This document shows positions 13,879-23,602 of a stretch of DNA of 36,913 nucleotides, piece after piece (the stretch's first letter is position 1; each line of letters begins with the position of its first letter). The notes beneath the pieces are model-generated. The model worked only from the letters and a program-made list of their open reading frames with translations. It ran no database searches and had not been told where the DNA came from. The DNA comes from an uncultured Agathobacter sp. (lineage in GTDB: Bacteria; Bacillota; Clostridia; Lachnospirales; Lachnospiraceae). The stretch is from assembly GCA_944381555.1 (NCBI GenBank), contig CALWLL010000038.1, forward strand, positions 1 through 36,913, written 5' to 3'. The position numbers were made by a program, and so were the translations under genes.

Positions 13879-16332
13879 TTATTCTTTTACCGCAAGTGCT
13901 GCCGGTGGCCGGGACAAAATCCCATACACCGGTAATATGCTTATTATGCCATGTACCAGATAAATCGCCCCAAGAAGCAGGGCTGCCGCCCACCAGGGAA
14001 ACAGAAGATTTATCTGCAGCGATGGAATCGCGCCAATTAGTTTAATCACCACGCTGCAAAAAATTACTGTCGGCAGAGAAGTATAGCATGTCATAAAAAA
14101 CATTTCCAATAAATGCGCCTGTACAATGCTTCCCTTGGATATTCCAATCAACCGATATACCGTTAATTCCTCACTGCGGGAAACAGCATTTGATTTCATG
14201 GTAAAATAAACCATTACCAACGATAAAATAACGGAAATCATTGTGATTAAATATTTTGCATCTAAATCTACCTGATTGGCTTCTTTATATTCCTGTACCT
14301 GCAATTTATGCGGAATCTCTATCTGTAATTGAAAAGCTCTTCTGTAATCGGACTTTACGTTTTCAAAGTATTCGACTGCCGCCTGCTGGTCATATGCATA
14401 AAACATGCAGTCCTTTAATTCATAAATAATTAAGTCCCGAACATTTTCACAACCCCGGTCCGACAAAACATAATTGACTCCCATTGAATCCGGAAACGTT
14501 CCCACAATTGTATATACATGAGCATCATCATCACCAATTGTAAGCGTATCGCCTTCTTCCATCCTCTGTGCAGTAAAAAGTCCTTCACGGATTAGAATTT
14601 CATCTTCTTTGAGTTCTAATGCTTCATATTCTCCCGGATACTCTGCCTGAAGTTCTGTGGTATCTGCAATCTTTTCCCCACGCGTTGGGAAAGACAAAAG
14701 CACATTCTGCCCACAATATACATTAGATTCTCCGGAATCGCAAATACCTACGATTTCTACTTCTACATTTGTCGTGGCAACCAGTAATTTTTTCCCCACA
14801 AAGTTTTCAGGCCTTTCCAACATGGAAGAGACCACTCCGCCGGACTTTAACATCTGATTGATGACCCGGATGTCAACAACCACATCATTTCGCTTTACCG
14901 GCATAGAGCCATATACCAGCATCTCCTCATCCAGATGCTCCTTCGACACATAACAGAAGTTTGTCAGACGCTCTACCAGACTGCTCATCTGGGCATATCC
15001 CTCTCCCTGAAGGAAAATATTTACCTCCGGAACCGCAAATACTTCTCCGTATTCATTTTCATCCAGATGCTCCCATGCGAACTCTAAAATTGCCTTCTGG
15101 GCTTCCTCATCCCTTATGGAAGACACCTTGGCAAAATCCAGATATATATAATTTGAATCGGTTGTTACGATAGATTCTTCATCCACAGATACGGTATTAA
15201 TAAAGTCCGCAGCCGTCACAGACAAAAGAATTGCCGTAACAATCAATACACCGATGACAAATGCCTGCTTCTTTCCCATCAGACGGATGTTTTCCAATGC
15301 CATGCGAAGAATTTCTCGAAAGGATAGCGTGGCGCTTCCCTTACTTTTCAACTTCGGAAGGTTATAGGATATTTTTTTTATTTCATCCATATCAAATTTC
15401 GGACGAAATTCGTCCAACATATGAATTCCGCTTTCATCGCCTTCCAGAATCACATCACAGTTTCTGTGGTTTTTGATATATATTTTTCCATCGCGAAGTG
15501 CAATGCTTAGTTTGATGTTCTTTCTGTCAGGTTCTTCTTTTTCTGCGTCATCCACATAGATACGGAAATCTGCCAAATCCCCCGATAAGTTCTCGCATTC
15601 CATTTCCTTTAAGTAAATATTCGCATCATCCCCGCGTTCATAACTTCCTGCGGTGCGATTCTCAACATCACTGATTACCTGACCATCGCGTATCTCTATA
15701 ATCCTGTCTGCAAAGAAATTGGCAATCCGTCTTTCATGTGTTACGAGAATTACCAGACACTCCTTGGAAATACTCTTTAGAATACTCATAGTACGGAGGG
15801 TGTTTTCTTCGTCTAAATTTCCCGTCGGTTCATCTGCAAGAATAATGTCCGGTGATTTTACCAGTGCTCTTGCAATCGATACTCTCTGCTGCTGCCCTCC
15901 GGATAACTGGGACACCTGTTTCTTTTTGTATTTTCCCATACCAAGCATGTTAAGAACATAGTCTACACGCTCTTCTTTTTCTTCCTCGCTGATATCAAAA
16001 CGATTCAATGCGAGTCTGACGTTGTATCCCACCGTATGGTCTCCCAGAAGATAATAGTTCTGGAAAATAAAGTCGAACCTGTCATTTCGAATGGGTTCTA
16101 TTACCTTAGGATTATATTTCTTAATCGTCGTGTCATCGATGGTAATGGTGCCTCCCGAAAAGGTGTCCAATCCGCCAAGGATATTCAAAAGTGTTGTCTT
16201 CCCGGAACCGCTTTCTCCAAGAAGGCATACGAGTCCCGTCCGTCCAAATTCCAAGGATACGTCCTTTAATACCGTTTCCTTATTCTTTTTTCCCTCATTG
16301 TAGGTTTTATGTAAATGTTCTATCCGAATCAT
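13879..16332 (-). CDS. fused ABC ATPase-permease (MacB-like), second of pair
   Basis: An 817-residue protein with ATPase and FtsX-type permease in one chain. The ATPase (1-230) has Walker [11 protein letters not shown]-loop [10 protein letters not shown], signature [15 protein letters not shown], Walker [13 protein letters not shown] and VTHERR. Residues about 235-335 are a soluble linker I do not recognise. One span (about 362-384) leads to a large extracellular domain, and three spans (about 685-810) with the FtsX motif [16 protein letters not shown] finish it. The start overlaps the end of the upstream fused ABC gene by 4 bp (ATGA), so the two are coupled and probably form a heterodimer. 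Substrate is unknown; peptide export or resistance is common for this type. Confidence 0.93.
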   Translation of the reverse strand: MIRIEHLHKTYNEGKKNKETVLKDVSLEFGRTGLVCLLGESGSGKTTLLNILGGLDTFSGGTITIDDTTIKKYNPKVIEPIRNDRFDFIFQNYYLLGDHTVGYNVRLALNRFDISEEEKEERVDYVLNMLGMGKYKKKQVSQLSGGQQQRVSIARALVKSPDIILADEPTGNLDEENTLRTMSILKSISKECLVILVTHERRIANFFADRIIEIRDGQVISDVENRTAGSYERGDDANIYLKEMECENLSGDLADFRIYVDDAEKEEPDRKNIKLSIALRDGKIYIKNHRNCDVILEGDESGIHMLDEFRPKFDMDEIKKISYNLPKLKSKGSATLSFREILRMALENIRLMGKKQAFVIGVLIVTAILLSVTAADFINTVSVDEESIVTTDSNYIYLDFAKVSSIRDEEAQKAILEFAWEHLDENEYGEVFAVPEVNIFLQGEGYAQMSSLVERLTNFCYVSKEHLDEEMLVYGSMPVKRNDVVVDIRVINQMLKSGGVVSSMLERPENFVGKKLLVATTNVEVEIVGICDSGESNVYCGQNVLLSFPTRGEKIADTTELQAEYPGEYEALELKEDEILIREGLFTAQRMEEGDTLTIGDDDAHVYTIVGTFPDSMGVNYVLSDRGCENVRDLIIYELKDCMFYAYDQQAAVEYFENVKSDYRRAFQLQIEIPHKLQVQEYKEANQVDLDAKYLITMISVILSLVMVYFTMKSNAVSRSEELTVYRLIGISKGSIVQAHLLEMFFMTCYTSLPTVIFCSVVIKLIGAIPSLQINLLFPWWAAALLLGAIYLVHGIISILPVYGILSRPPAALAVKE

Positions 16333-18602
16333 GCGTTTAACCGTCCTTTCAGCAGTCTGTTAAAGGCGGCAACGGTAACCGCACTCAAACTGAGATTGTA
16401 TACCACAAAAATCAAATATCCTCTTGCTTCGTAATACCACATCATTTCTGCAATGATTGGTATTCCTGCTAACCTAAGCCCCCACATCAGGGCGATGGTA
16501 AGTATGAGTGCCACAAGACAATATACACCAATCTCCAGATAACTGATTTTGCGGATCATCTTCATTTCCATGCCGATAAACTTCAACACAAAATAGTCCT
16601 TCATGCGAATTTTCATCAAAGAGCGGAGAATCAGAACTTCCGCCATGATTAATGCCAGTAATCCGCCAAAGCAGATTGCCATTACTTTTAGCCTGTCATA
16701 GACCAGCTTCTCATCATAATCGGCTGAGCTGACGCGGATGGTACTTAATGCATCATATCCCATCCTCTTTAATGCACCCATGACCTCATCTGTTTTCGCA
16801 TAGCTTGTAATGTAGACAGATGCCTGTTCGTGCCCCGCGCTGTAATATTTTTCATAAAATTCCCGACTTACTTCCAGAAAATCCTTGCTGTGGGAAGTCG
16901 TGTTTTTTTGAACTTCTACCGTTTCCTCTATGTACTCTTCTATGAGCTCTCCATTCTCATCATAACCCTGAAAACGGAAAAGGACCTCTCCGGATACTGC
17001 ACTTTCTATGGAAGAAGACACACGTACCTGATTACCTGTCAGGTCATCTGCAATCACCGGCACAAGCTCCGGCATTTGGTTATAATCCATTTTTTCATAA
17101 TTATAATCATAACAAATACGGTATACGCCGGAATCGATATGCATGGACAGCATCTCACAAAACTCGGTTGTAAAATAAATCTGCTCCGTTTCTTCCTTTA
17201 GTATACCTACGATTTTTAAATCTGCATCATAATATTCGCCATCATCCCATATATTATTTGCCTTAAAATAGCACTGTCTGGTACGGCCTAATAAGGAGTC
17301 ATCCTCTGCATAAAGCACGACTTCATTTCCTGCCTCCGGCAGCCGTCCATATGCCAGATCTTCCTCCGTGATACAATCCGCAGACCTCATAAACTTGGTA
17401 TCACTAAGAAACTTTATGGTTTTCTTTTCTTCCCTGTCATGCCAGTTAAAGCTATACAGATATTCAAAATCCACATCTTCTTCAATATAATAATTGATAT
17501 CGTTGGCATAATCGCAGGAATCCACCACAAGGACATTGGACACATCCCGTAGTTTCTCATAATCCTCTTCTGTCAGGGATGTACCATCTGCCTTCTTTAC
17601 CACAAGACGCGTATCGCATTCCTGATAAAAGGCTTTGTTTGAATACAGCTTCGTAACAATATCATCCTCATATAAAAACAACTCTCCAAGAAGCAGGAAG
17701 GACGCCACCGCAATTATCGTCAAAAAGATAATAAACAACGAAGCTCTCCCCAACTGGGTGAAAGCATTTTTCTTTGCAAAAAACCACGCTGTCTTTAACG
17801 GTTTTAAAGACCTTCCCGTCGTTTCCGCCCCAGCGGCTTCTATAGCCCCGTCAGGGGTTATGGATTTGTGCGCAGGGCTATCCTCTGCCAGCTTACCTTG
17901 CGTCTCTTCTCCTTCATTTACCGGCACGTCTACAACAACTTCTCCATCATGGATTCTGATTTTTCTGGTAACGTAAGCTGCCGCCTGCTCATAGTTATGC
18001 GTAACCATGATTACCAGACGTTCTTTGGACAGTTCCTTTAATAGCGCAATAATCTGTTCGCCTGTCTCGCTGTCTAAGTTTCCTGTTGGCTCGTCTGCTA
18101 CAATAATTCCCGTATTCTTTGCCAATGCCCTGGCAATCGAAAGTCTTTGCTTCTGTCCGCTTGATAATTCTGTCGCCTTATGCAGTTCATACCCTTCTAA
18201 TCCAACCAGCTTCAGATAGTGCGCAGAAATACGTTCTGCATTTTCTTCATTCTCGCCCATAACAAGCAGACCGCTTTTGATATTGTCAAGAACCGAATAG
18301 TGCCCAATCAGGCTATAATCCTGAAACACATAGCCAATCTTATATCTTCTGTATTCCTCCCAGTCCTTGTCGTCATACTGGAAAGTCGGCTGGTCATCCA
18401 CATACATTTCTCCTTCATCAAAGGTATCCATTCCGCCAATGATATTAAGAAGCGTTGATTTACCACTGCCGCTTTCCCCTGTGATAGCGACAAATTCGCC
18501 CATCTGAAATGTAAGATTTATTTTACGAAGCGCCTGTGTGACGGCAGTTTTCGCATAATAGCTCTTGCTGATTCCCTCTAGCCGGATTCTCACCTTTCCC
18601 AT
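16329..18602 (-). CDS. fused ABC ATPase-permease (MacB-like), first of pair
   Basis: A 757-residue fusion with the same plan as its downstream partner: ATPase (1-230), a charged linker (about 235-275), one span (about 285-310), a large extracellular domain, and three C-terminal spans with the FtsX-like MRKDYFVLKFIGMEMK-type loop. Walker A is GESGSGKST, Q-loop YVFQDYSLIGHYS, Walker [13 protein letters not shown] and VTHNYE. The signature is LSSGQKQRLSIARAL: LSSGQ in place of LSGGQ. One degenerate signature is common in heterodimeric ABC exporters, so this may be the half with the weaker site. A GGGAG site lies about 8 nt before the ATG. Substrate is unknown. Confidence 0.93.
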   Translation of the reverse strand: MGKVRIRLEGISKSYYAKTAVTQALRKINLTFQMGEFVAITGESGSGKSTLLNIIGGMDTFDEGEMYVDDQPTFQYDDKDWEEYRRYKIGYVFQDYSLIGHYSVLDNIKSGLLVMGENEENAERISAHYLKLVGLEGYELHKATELSSGQKQRLSIARALAKNTGIIVADEPTGNLDSETGEQIIALLKELSKERLVIMVTHNYEQAAAYVTRKIRIHDGEVVVDVPVNEGEETQGKLAEDSPAHKSITPDGAIEAAGAETTGRSLKPLKTAWFFAKKNAFTQLGRASLFIIFLTIIAVASFLLLGELFLYEDDIVTKLYSNKAFYQECDTRLVVKKADGTSLTEEDYEKLRDVSNVLVVDSCDYANDINYYIEEDVDFEYLYSFNWHDREEKKTIKFLSDTKFMRSADCITEEDLAYGRLPEAGNEVVLYAEDDSLLGRTRQCYFKANNIWDDGEYYDADLKIVGILKEETEQIYFTTEFCEMLSMHIDSGVYRICYDYNYEKMDYNQMPELVPVIADDLTGNQVRVSSSIESAVSGEVLFRFQGYDENGELIEEYIEETVEVQKNTTSHSKDFLEVSREFYEKYYSAGHEQASVYITSYAKTDEVMGALKRMGYDALSTIRVSSADYDEKLVYDRLKVMAICFGGLLALIMAEVLILRSLMKIRMKDYFVLKFIGMEMKMIRKISYLEIGVYCLVALILTIALMWGLRLAGIPIIAEMMWYYEARGYLIFVVYNLSLSAVTVAAFNRLLKGRLNA

Positions 18603-18632
18603 ACAAAAATCTCCCTTATTACGATAAATTAC

Positions 18633-19163
18633 CTAGACCCATTTCTCATATAGCGCCAGATACCTTTTTTCTACCTGTTCAAACGGTTGTATCGTATAAT
18701 CCAACGCAATCTGTAGTTTAGGTGCCTCCCCTTCGGGTGTTTCGTTTAAAAGCACTTTCAAATCATAATATAACATATCATCATCTATCATTTTTACCTG
18801 TTTCTGCTCTTTTGTATTAAGTTTCTCTCCAAGAAACCGTTCATATATCATATCCAGCAGATATTCCTCAGCCTTAACATATTCCGGAAGCGTACGTTTG
18901 AAGGGGCGCGGGACGTCTGACATATATGCCTCACCGGCATCATGCAAAAGACACGCCAGAATCACTTTGTCTGAGAACCCTCTCGCCTCTGCTTCTAACG
19001 CGCAGTTGATACAGTGCTGTCCTACGGAGAAGAAGGTCTTTACATGACCATTTCCCCTGCATGTAAGAGATAATGCATGCGCAATGTCACGGATATCCAA
19101 AAGCGACGCATCCGGCTTTGCCGGATCAAAATGTTTCCCTGTATATGTTGTAATGTAACTCAT
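18633..19163 (-). CDS. HD-domain phosphohydrolase, YfbR-like
   Basis: A 176-residue metal-dependent phosphohydrolase. The HD motif is clear: His50 in VGQHC, His74-Asp75 in CLLHDAGEAY, and a late aspartate in MIDDDMLYYDL. Arg25 and Asp24 in DIRDIAHALS and the SDVPRPFKR stretch (82-90) match YfbR-type 5'-deoxynucleotidases and related HD proteins that trim nucleotides. A GGAG site lies 7 nt before the ATG. It follows the MATE exporter (33 bp) and precedes the fused ABC pair (30 bp), all leftward, with no clear terminator between; cotranscription is possible but the functions look unrelated. Exact substrate is not readable. Confidence 0.85.
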   Translation of the reverse strand: MSYITTYTGKHFDPAKPDASLLDIRDIAHALSLTCRGNGHVKTFFSVGQHCINCALEAEARGFSDKVILACLLHDAGEAYMSDVPRPFKRTLPEYVKAEEYLLDMIYERFLGEKLNTKEQKQVKMIDDDMLYYDLKVLLNETPEGEAPKLQIALDYTIQPFEQVEKRYLALYEKWV

Positions 19164-19196
19164 AAATTTTCTCCATTTTTAAATAATTAACTGGTT

Positions 19197-20528
19197 CTAA
19201 TTCTTTTTAAGTTTACGCAGCTCCATAACGCATAATGGTACCACTACCAGTAACATAGCACTCCACCCGATGGCACACGCATAAGCAATCCCCCGGATTC
19301 CCATCTTTGGCGCCAGAATAAATGTAGTAATTACCCTTAAGCTTGTCTGGATAGAGGTTCCCAGCAAGGTAATCTTAAATTTCCCAAACCCTTGGAAAAA
19401 TCCCCTCACTCCATTCGTCATTCCTGACAGGAAATAAAACAATGCCATAGACGTCAAGTACTGCGTGCCGATTTCAATGATGGAAGATGCGGATTCTCCT
19501 GTTACAAATAACGATATGATTGGTTCTTTAAACAACAGAATTATCGTCCCGATAAAAATCCAATAGGCTGTTTCCATGCCCATTCCAATGGCAAAACCTC
19601 TACGGATTCTTTCTTCCCGTTTTGCACCCCGGTTTTGCGCGATATATGTTGCAATCGCCTGTGCAATACTCTGCTCCGGTGTTAAGGCAAAAGCCTCCAC
19701 GCGCGTTACTGCATTAAATGCAGCAATCACATCTACCCCCAATGCATTTACCTGTCCCTGAATAAGAAGTTTTCCGATAGGCTGCACTGCCTGCTGCAAT
19801 GCCGTCACGCTTCCTAAACTATACGTCCGCTTTAAAAGACTCTTGTCTATCACCCATTCGTCCTTCTGCGGACACAAATCAGGGATATTCTTAATCAGAT
19901 AAACCGTCGCCAGCAATGCCGATACTACTTCTGCAATCACCGTAGTAGTAGCACTGCATATAATTCCAAATCCCAGCCCTCCGATGAAGATAACGTCCAA
20001 CACTCCGTTCAGAACAGAAGCAAACATCAGAAACTTCAATGGTGTTTTGGAGTCCCCGACACTTTTTAATGCTACCGATAACGCATTATAGAAAAAGGTA
20101 AACGGAGCCCCGATAAATGTAATTCTAAGATAAGCTGCTGTAATCCCCTCGATTTCTTCCGGCACTAAAAGCACCGCCATAATCGGTTCTACAAGAATAA
20201 TTCCACATATTGCTACTATAATGCTTACCGCTGCTCCCGATAAAATGGTGGTCGAAAACTGTCTCCGAAGCGCTTTCCAGTCTTTTGCGCCGAAAAATTC
20301 GCTCATAAATACCCCTGCGCCAAGACATAATCCGGTAATTCCCAAAATAACCAGATTCATAACCGGCTCTGCAATACCGACAGCCGCTAAAGCTTCTGTA
20401 CTGATAAACCTTCCGACAATAATCGAATCCACCGCATTATATCCCATCTGAAACCAGTTCCCCAGCATCAACGGGAGCGCATATTTCCACAAATGCTCTA
20501 AGGCCGAGCCCTTCGTCATATCTCTCAT
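19197..20528 (-). CDS. MATE family efflux transporter
   Basis: A 443-residue, twelve-span transporter of the MATE family, exporting drugs or metabolites with Na+ or H+ influx. The N-terminus (KYALPLMLGNWFQMGYNAVD followed by SIIVGRFISTEALAAVGIAEP) is the conserved first span pair of the NorM/DinF group, and the second half repeats it (GSVTALQQAVQPIGKLLIQGQ, then AFNAVTRVEAFALTPEQSIAQA). Length is normal and no frame break is seen. A GAAAGAGAGA stretch precedes the ATG weakly. The gene starts 49 bp from the end of the broken exonuclease gene. The substrate cannot be deduced. Confidence 0.93.
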   Translation of the reverse strand: MRDMTKGSALEHLWKYALPLMLGNWFQMGYNAVDSIIVGRFISTEALAAVGIAEPVMNLVILGITGLCLGAGVFMSEFFGAKDWKALRRQFSTTILSGAAVSIIVAICGIILVEPIMAVLLVPEEIEGITAAYLRITFIGAPFTFFYNALSVALKSVGDSKTPLKFLMFASVLNGVLDVIFIGGLGFGIICSATTTVIAEVVSALLATVYLIKNIPDLCPQKDEWVIDKSLLKRTYSLGSVTALQQAVQPIGKLLIQGQVNALGVDVIAAFNAVTRVEAFALTPEQSIAQAIATYIAQNRGAKREERIRRGFAIGMGMETAYWIFIGTIILLFKEPIISLFVTGESASSIIEIGTQYLTSMALFYFLSGMTNGVRGFFQGFGKFKITLLGTSIQTSLRVITTFILAPKMGIRGIAYACAIGWSAMLLVVVPLCVMELRKLKKN

Positions 20529-20577
20529 TTTATCTGTTTTCGTCTCTCTTTCAATAACAATGCCGTCTCTTTACAGA

Positions 20578-21427
20578 TTACAGAATCCCTATCCCCTGCA
20601 ATACGTCATTTGTTTTAAAACTATTCTTTGGATATTCCAGTTTGGCAACAGAAAAAGGGATTCTTGCAGAATCTTGTAATTTTATGATTTCATAATTTAC
20701 GCGTAAGCGCTCCGCATTTTTGATAACCGATTCCCGAATCACCTTACGCTCAATTTCCTCCGCATGAGAAAGTATTCCTTCCAGTGTGTCATATTGCCTC
20801 AGCAGCGTAGCGGCAGTTTTAGGACCAATCATTTCTGCGCCTTTAATATTATCTGCAAAATCTCCCACAAGAGCCTTAAAATCTGCATATTGATGCGGCG
20901 CAATTTGAAATTTGTTCCCAATATATGTCGTATCACAGATGGTCGTGCATTTTCCGCAATACCGAAGAACCGACACCTTTTCTGAAACAATTGAAAAAAG
21001 TCGCTGTCCCATGAGGCTATGACAACCTGCATTTCCTTTCCATATGCAAAGGCATAGCTTGCAATCACATCATCCGCTTCCACATCCACTGTTTCGCAGT
21101 ACTTTATCCCATATAATCCAACGCATGATACACATCCTCCAGTTGTGAAAATGGATTGTCCTCTTCTTCCACTTTCGAATAATCCATTCTGTTATCTTTA
21201 TACTCGGGCAAAAGCTCCGTTCTTGGGTTCTCATGCTCTCCGTCAAACACTACTGCCAGATGGCTTGGCTTAACTTGCCGGATAATTTTAAGCAATGCGC
21301 CTACAAAGCCAATGATACCCTGTATTGCTTTTCCATCCCGATTGACAATTCTCGACGGCATCCCGTAAAACATTTGAAACAACAGATTATGACCATCGAC
21401 AATGAGCAGCGTATTTTCATTTTTCAT
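20578..21427 (-). pseudogene. 5'-3' exonuclease (PolA N-domain/FEN type) with two frameshifts
   Basis: The reading leftward from 21427 (ATG with GGAG about 10 nt before) gives the FEN start (TLLIVDGHNLLFQMFYGMPS then HLAVVFDGEHENPRTELLPE) but hits TAA at 21104-21106 after HALDYMG. In the next frame the protein resumes with KYCETVDVEADDVIASYAFA and MQVVIASWDSDFFQL, then a second slip near 20988 moves to the third frame (VSEKVSVLRYCGK to the end, with DNIKGAEMIGPKTAATLL as the H3TH motif). Each slip is explained by one missing base. Restored, the protein is about 285 residues, a normal single-domain 5'-3' exonuclease. It is probably inactive unless both are sequencing errors. Confidence 0.85.
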
Positions 21428-21499
21428 TGGCAATTTACTCCATATTTTTCTATTACATTCCATTTTATTATTACATATCTTCTGCTTTTCTTCAAATAC

Positions 21500-21551
21500 T
21501 ATAATAGAAACTTATTAACTTTTAATTTTAGAATAGAAACTTGCTAACTTT
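21500..21551 (+). repeat. -10 box and two 20-bp direct repeats upstream of DUF3892 gene
   Basis: AATAGAAACTT, three variable bases and AACTTT recur at 21503-21522 and 21532-21551 with a 29-bp period. The first copy overlaps a TATAAT (21500-21505) that may be the -10 of the DUF3892 gene; no clear -35 is seen. A further AATAGAAACT lies at the stop codon (21871-21880). Confidence 0.5.
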
Positions 21552-21572
21552 AGACCAGAAATGAGGGATACT

Positions 21573-21872
21573 ATGAATACTGACAAAAAAGACTTAGGCG
21601 CACAGCTTGCTTATGCTGCGCTTGATGAAATTCCAATGCCGAAATCAGACGCAAAAGAAATCGTAGGACTGGTAAAATCCGGTGGACGCATCACGGGCTA
21701 TCAGCTTTCAGATGGCTCCACCGTTTCCAAAGAGGAAGGTGTTTCTCTGGCAAAAAGCGGTGATATTCAGGGCGTCGGCATTGCGCACCGGAAGGACCTG
21801 GAATATTTAAAAGCATTGCCTGACCAGACCGAAAATAATAATCTGGGAAACCTGCCTTCTGTAAGTGAATAA
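21573..21872 (+). CDS. DUF3892 domain protein
   Basis: A 99-residue protein matching the small DUF3892 family: SDAKEIVGLVKSGGRITGYQ followed by LSDGSTVSKEEGVSLAKSGD and IQGVGIAHRKDLEYLKALPD. The ATG at 21573 is preferred to 21561 because GAGG lies 7 nt upstream. The family is predicted to form a small beta-rich domain and its function is not established. The C-terminus (about 15 residues) is asparagine-rich and likely disordered. It stands alone between the broken exonuclease gene and a kinase gene. Confidence 0.85.
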   Translation: MNTDKKDLGAQLAYAALDEIPMPKSDAKEIVGLVKSGGRITGYQLSDGSTVSKEEGVSLAKSGDIQGVGIAHRKDLEYLKALPDQTENNNLGNLPSVSE

Positions 21873-21989
21873 TAGAAACTCTATCTTATGCAATTTTATG
21901 CAGGTGCTTTTATCCTATGTGAAGTTTACTTTTTACGCAAAACGCGTTAATATATTCTTTAATAATAACCGTACTTAAAAGGAGCCCAT

Positions 21990-22604
21990 ATGGATAACTG
22001 CACCTGCAATTTTTCAATTTATGAACCACTGATAAAAACGATAACTGAGCAAATCCCCTCTGACCGTCCTTTGGTTCTTGCCATTGATGGTCCTTGCGGA
22101 AGCGGGAAAACCACCCTTGCAGACTATCTTCAGGAAAAGATGAATGCTTCTGTTATTCACATGGATCACTTCTTTTTGCCGTTTTCACAAAAAACCAGAG
22201 AGCGTCTCTTAGAACCAGGGGGAAATATTCATTATGAGCGTTTTCTTGAAATCATTACTCCAGCTCTGAAAGAAAACCGGCCGTTTTCTTATACTGCCTA
22301 TGACTGTAAAACCGCTTCTTACAACCGGCAAATAACAATCACTTCCAGAAAGCTGATTGTTGTAGAAGGCTCTTACAGCCTTCATGAGAAATTCGGCAAA
22401 TACTATGATTATGCTGTCTTTCTGACTATCCCATACGATACACAGCTCCGCCGCCTGCACAAGCGCTGTACGGATGAAGCCAAATTTGAGCGTTTTATCC
22501 ACGACTGGATTCCGATGGAGCAGCGCTATCATACTGCTCAGAAAGTACAGAAACGCTGCGATTTTGTCATAGATACCTCGTTCATGACGCCGCATTGCAC
22601 ATAG
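21990..22604 (+). CDS. uridine-kinase-like P-loop protein
   Basis: A 204-residue nucleoside-kinase-like protein. The P-loop DGPCGSGKTT (33-42) is near the N-terminus, followed by VIHMDHFFLPFSQKTRERL with the D-x-F/D motif of uridine kinases, and the HYERF segment (74-78) where Udk has a similar helix. IVVEGSYSLH (about 122-131) is the Walker-B-like strand typical of the Udk group, and YHTAQ matches its later helix. It is a small variant lacking the C-terminal part of uridine kinases, so the substrate may differ. AAAAGGAG lies 6 nt before the ATG. It is a single gene with a hairpin about 20 bp downstream. Confidence 0.85.
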   Translation: MDNCTCNFSIYEPLIKTITEQIPSDRPLVLAIDGPCGSGKTTLADYLQEKMNASVIHMDHFFLPFSQKTRERLLEPGGNIHYERFLEIITPALKENRPFSYTAYDCKTASYNRQITITSRKLIVVEGSYSLHEKFGKYYDYAVFLTIPYDTQLRRLHKRCTDEAKFERFIHDWIPMEQRYHTAQKVQKRCDFVIDTSFMTPHCT

Positions 22605-22626
22605 ATTTTGCTTTTAGAATCTTGAG

Positions 22627-22671
22627 ATTTTCTACCCATAAACTATCGTTTGATGTATATGGGTAGAAAAT
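22627..22671. terminator. 14-bp hairpin between kinase and tnpV relic
   Basis: ATTTTCTACCCATA (22627-22640) pairs perfectly with TATGGGTAGAAAAT (22658-22671) across a 17-base loop. It lacks a following T-run but its ends are A/T. It sits between convergent genes and may serve as a stop, or may mark the end of a mobile relic. Confidence 0.5.
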
Positions 22672-22678
22672 GAAAGGC

Positions 22679-23030
22679 TTAAACATAAATTAATTCTTTT
22701 AGGACGATTTCCTCTGCCCGACTTTTAATGCTGTTCATCTTTGCAACCCATCCCATCTGATCGGTTGCCTTCAATTCTTCATTTATGCCTTCTTCTTTCG
22801 CCATCTGCTCAGTCAAAAGCTCCATTCTCTCTTCAGCCTGCTTCTGTATCTGCAAGCAATGCTCTTTTAAGTTTCCTTTCAGAATCATATACTGATAAGT
22901 TCCGCCCCGGTGTTCTTTCAAAAAGTTCTTCCTCAAAAGTCCATATTTGGTAAGCGTTCCTTCCGGCTCCTCATTCGGCAAAATGTTCGGAATCAGCTAA
23001 TCCCCGACCTTTTCATACTTCAGTTCCATT
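22679..23030 (-). pseudogene. tnpV: tnpV (Tn4451-type accessory protein), amber codon
   Basis: The full reading begins at ATG 23030 (AAGGAGG 8 nt upstream) with MELKYEKVGD, then TAG at codon 11 (22998-23000), then LIPNILPNEEPEG and the TnpV body (LLRKNFLKEHRGGTYQYMIL, ATDQMGWVAKMNSIKSRAEE, VLKELIYV). TnpV proteins normally read VGDYLIP at this place, so one base change (TAC/TAT to TAG) explains the stop. TnpV is found in mobilizable transposons related to Tn4451; no transposase or resolvase of that type is nearby, so this is a relic. A shorter product from an in-frame ATG at 22981 would lack the start of the protein and has no clear ribosome binding site. Confidence 0.85.
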
Positions 23031-23191
23031 GAAAATACCTCCTTTTATATTATTATGCTTTATACTTTTGTTTGCTTTCCCGCATTAGCACTTTAAAGCA
23101 TTATATTCCGTGTTACATACTTTTGCAAGACTTTTTATCAATCTTTTAATTCTCCAAAATTGATTTGTCTATATAAACTTATTTGTAAAGT

Positions 23192-23602
23192 TCAGAATAT
23201 TTTTATAAAAGCTCTACACGCAATATCTGTATCCATTTCAAATCCTACTGATTTATAGAATTGAATTGTTTTATCCGTATTATCAGTAAGCAGGACTTTC
23301 TGATAAACATTTTGGTATATTTCAAGAATTTTATTCATCAATGCTCTACCAATTCCATATCTCTGATATGCTGGTAAAACTATAATATCTTGAATAAAAA
23401 CAATAGAATGACCATCTCCGACAACTCTAATAATCCCAAGTAATTTTTCATTCTCATATGCTGCAAGTATCTTTAATGAATTTGCGTAAGCATTTTTTAA
23501 CATATCAGGATTATTTGTATAATTTATCCAACCTGCACTCTGATAAAGATTTAATATTTCACTTTCATTATATTTGGCATATTCTTTTATTGAAAAATCC
23601 AT
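23192..23602 (-). CDS. GNAT family N-acetyltransferase
   Basis: A 136-residue acetyltransferase that would transfer acetyl from acetyl-CoA to an amine. The start at 23602 (MDFSIKEYAKYNESEILNLY) is preferred to 23620, since AGGAGG lies 8 nt before it. The core strand and pyrophosphate loop read IQDIIVLPAYQRYGIGRALMN (about 75-95), with Q/R-x-x-G-I-G-x-A in place, and a late strand VLLTDNTDKTIQFYKSVGF. This matches the small YhbS/GCN5-type group. It lies in an AT-rich patch next to a tnpV relic, and composition suggests transfer. The substrate cannot be read. Confidence 0.9.
   Translation of the reverse strand: MDFSIKEYAKYNESEILNLYQSAGWINYTNNPDMLKNAYANSLKILAAYENEKLLGIIRVVGDGHSIVFIQDIIVLPAYQRYGIGRALMNKILEIYQNVYQKVLLTDNTDKTIQFYKSVGFEMDTDIACRAFIKIF

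Noticed and set aside
18219-18458. Rightward 79-residue open frame inside the first fused ABC gene
   Set aside because: Antisense shadow of a clear ATPase domain with all motifs intact.
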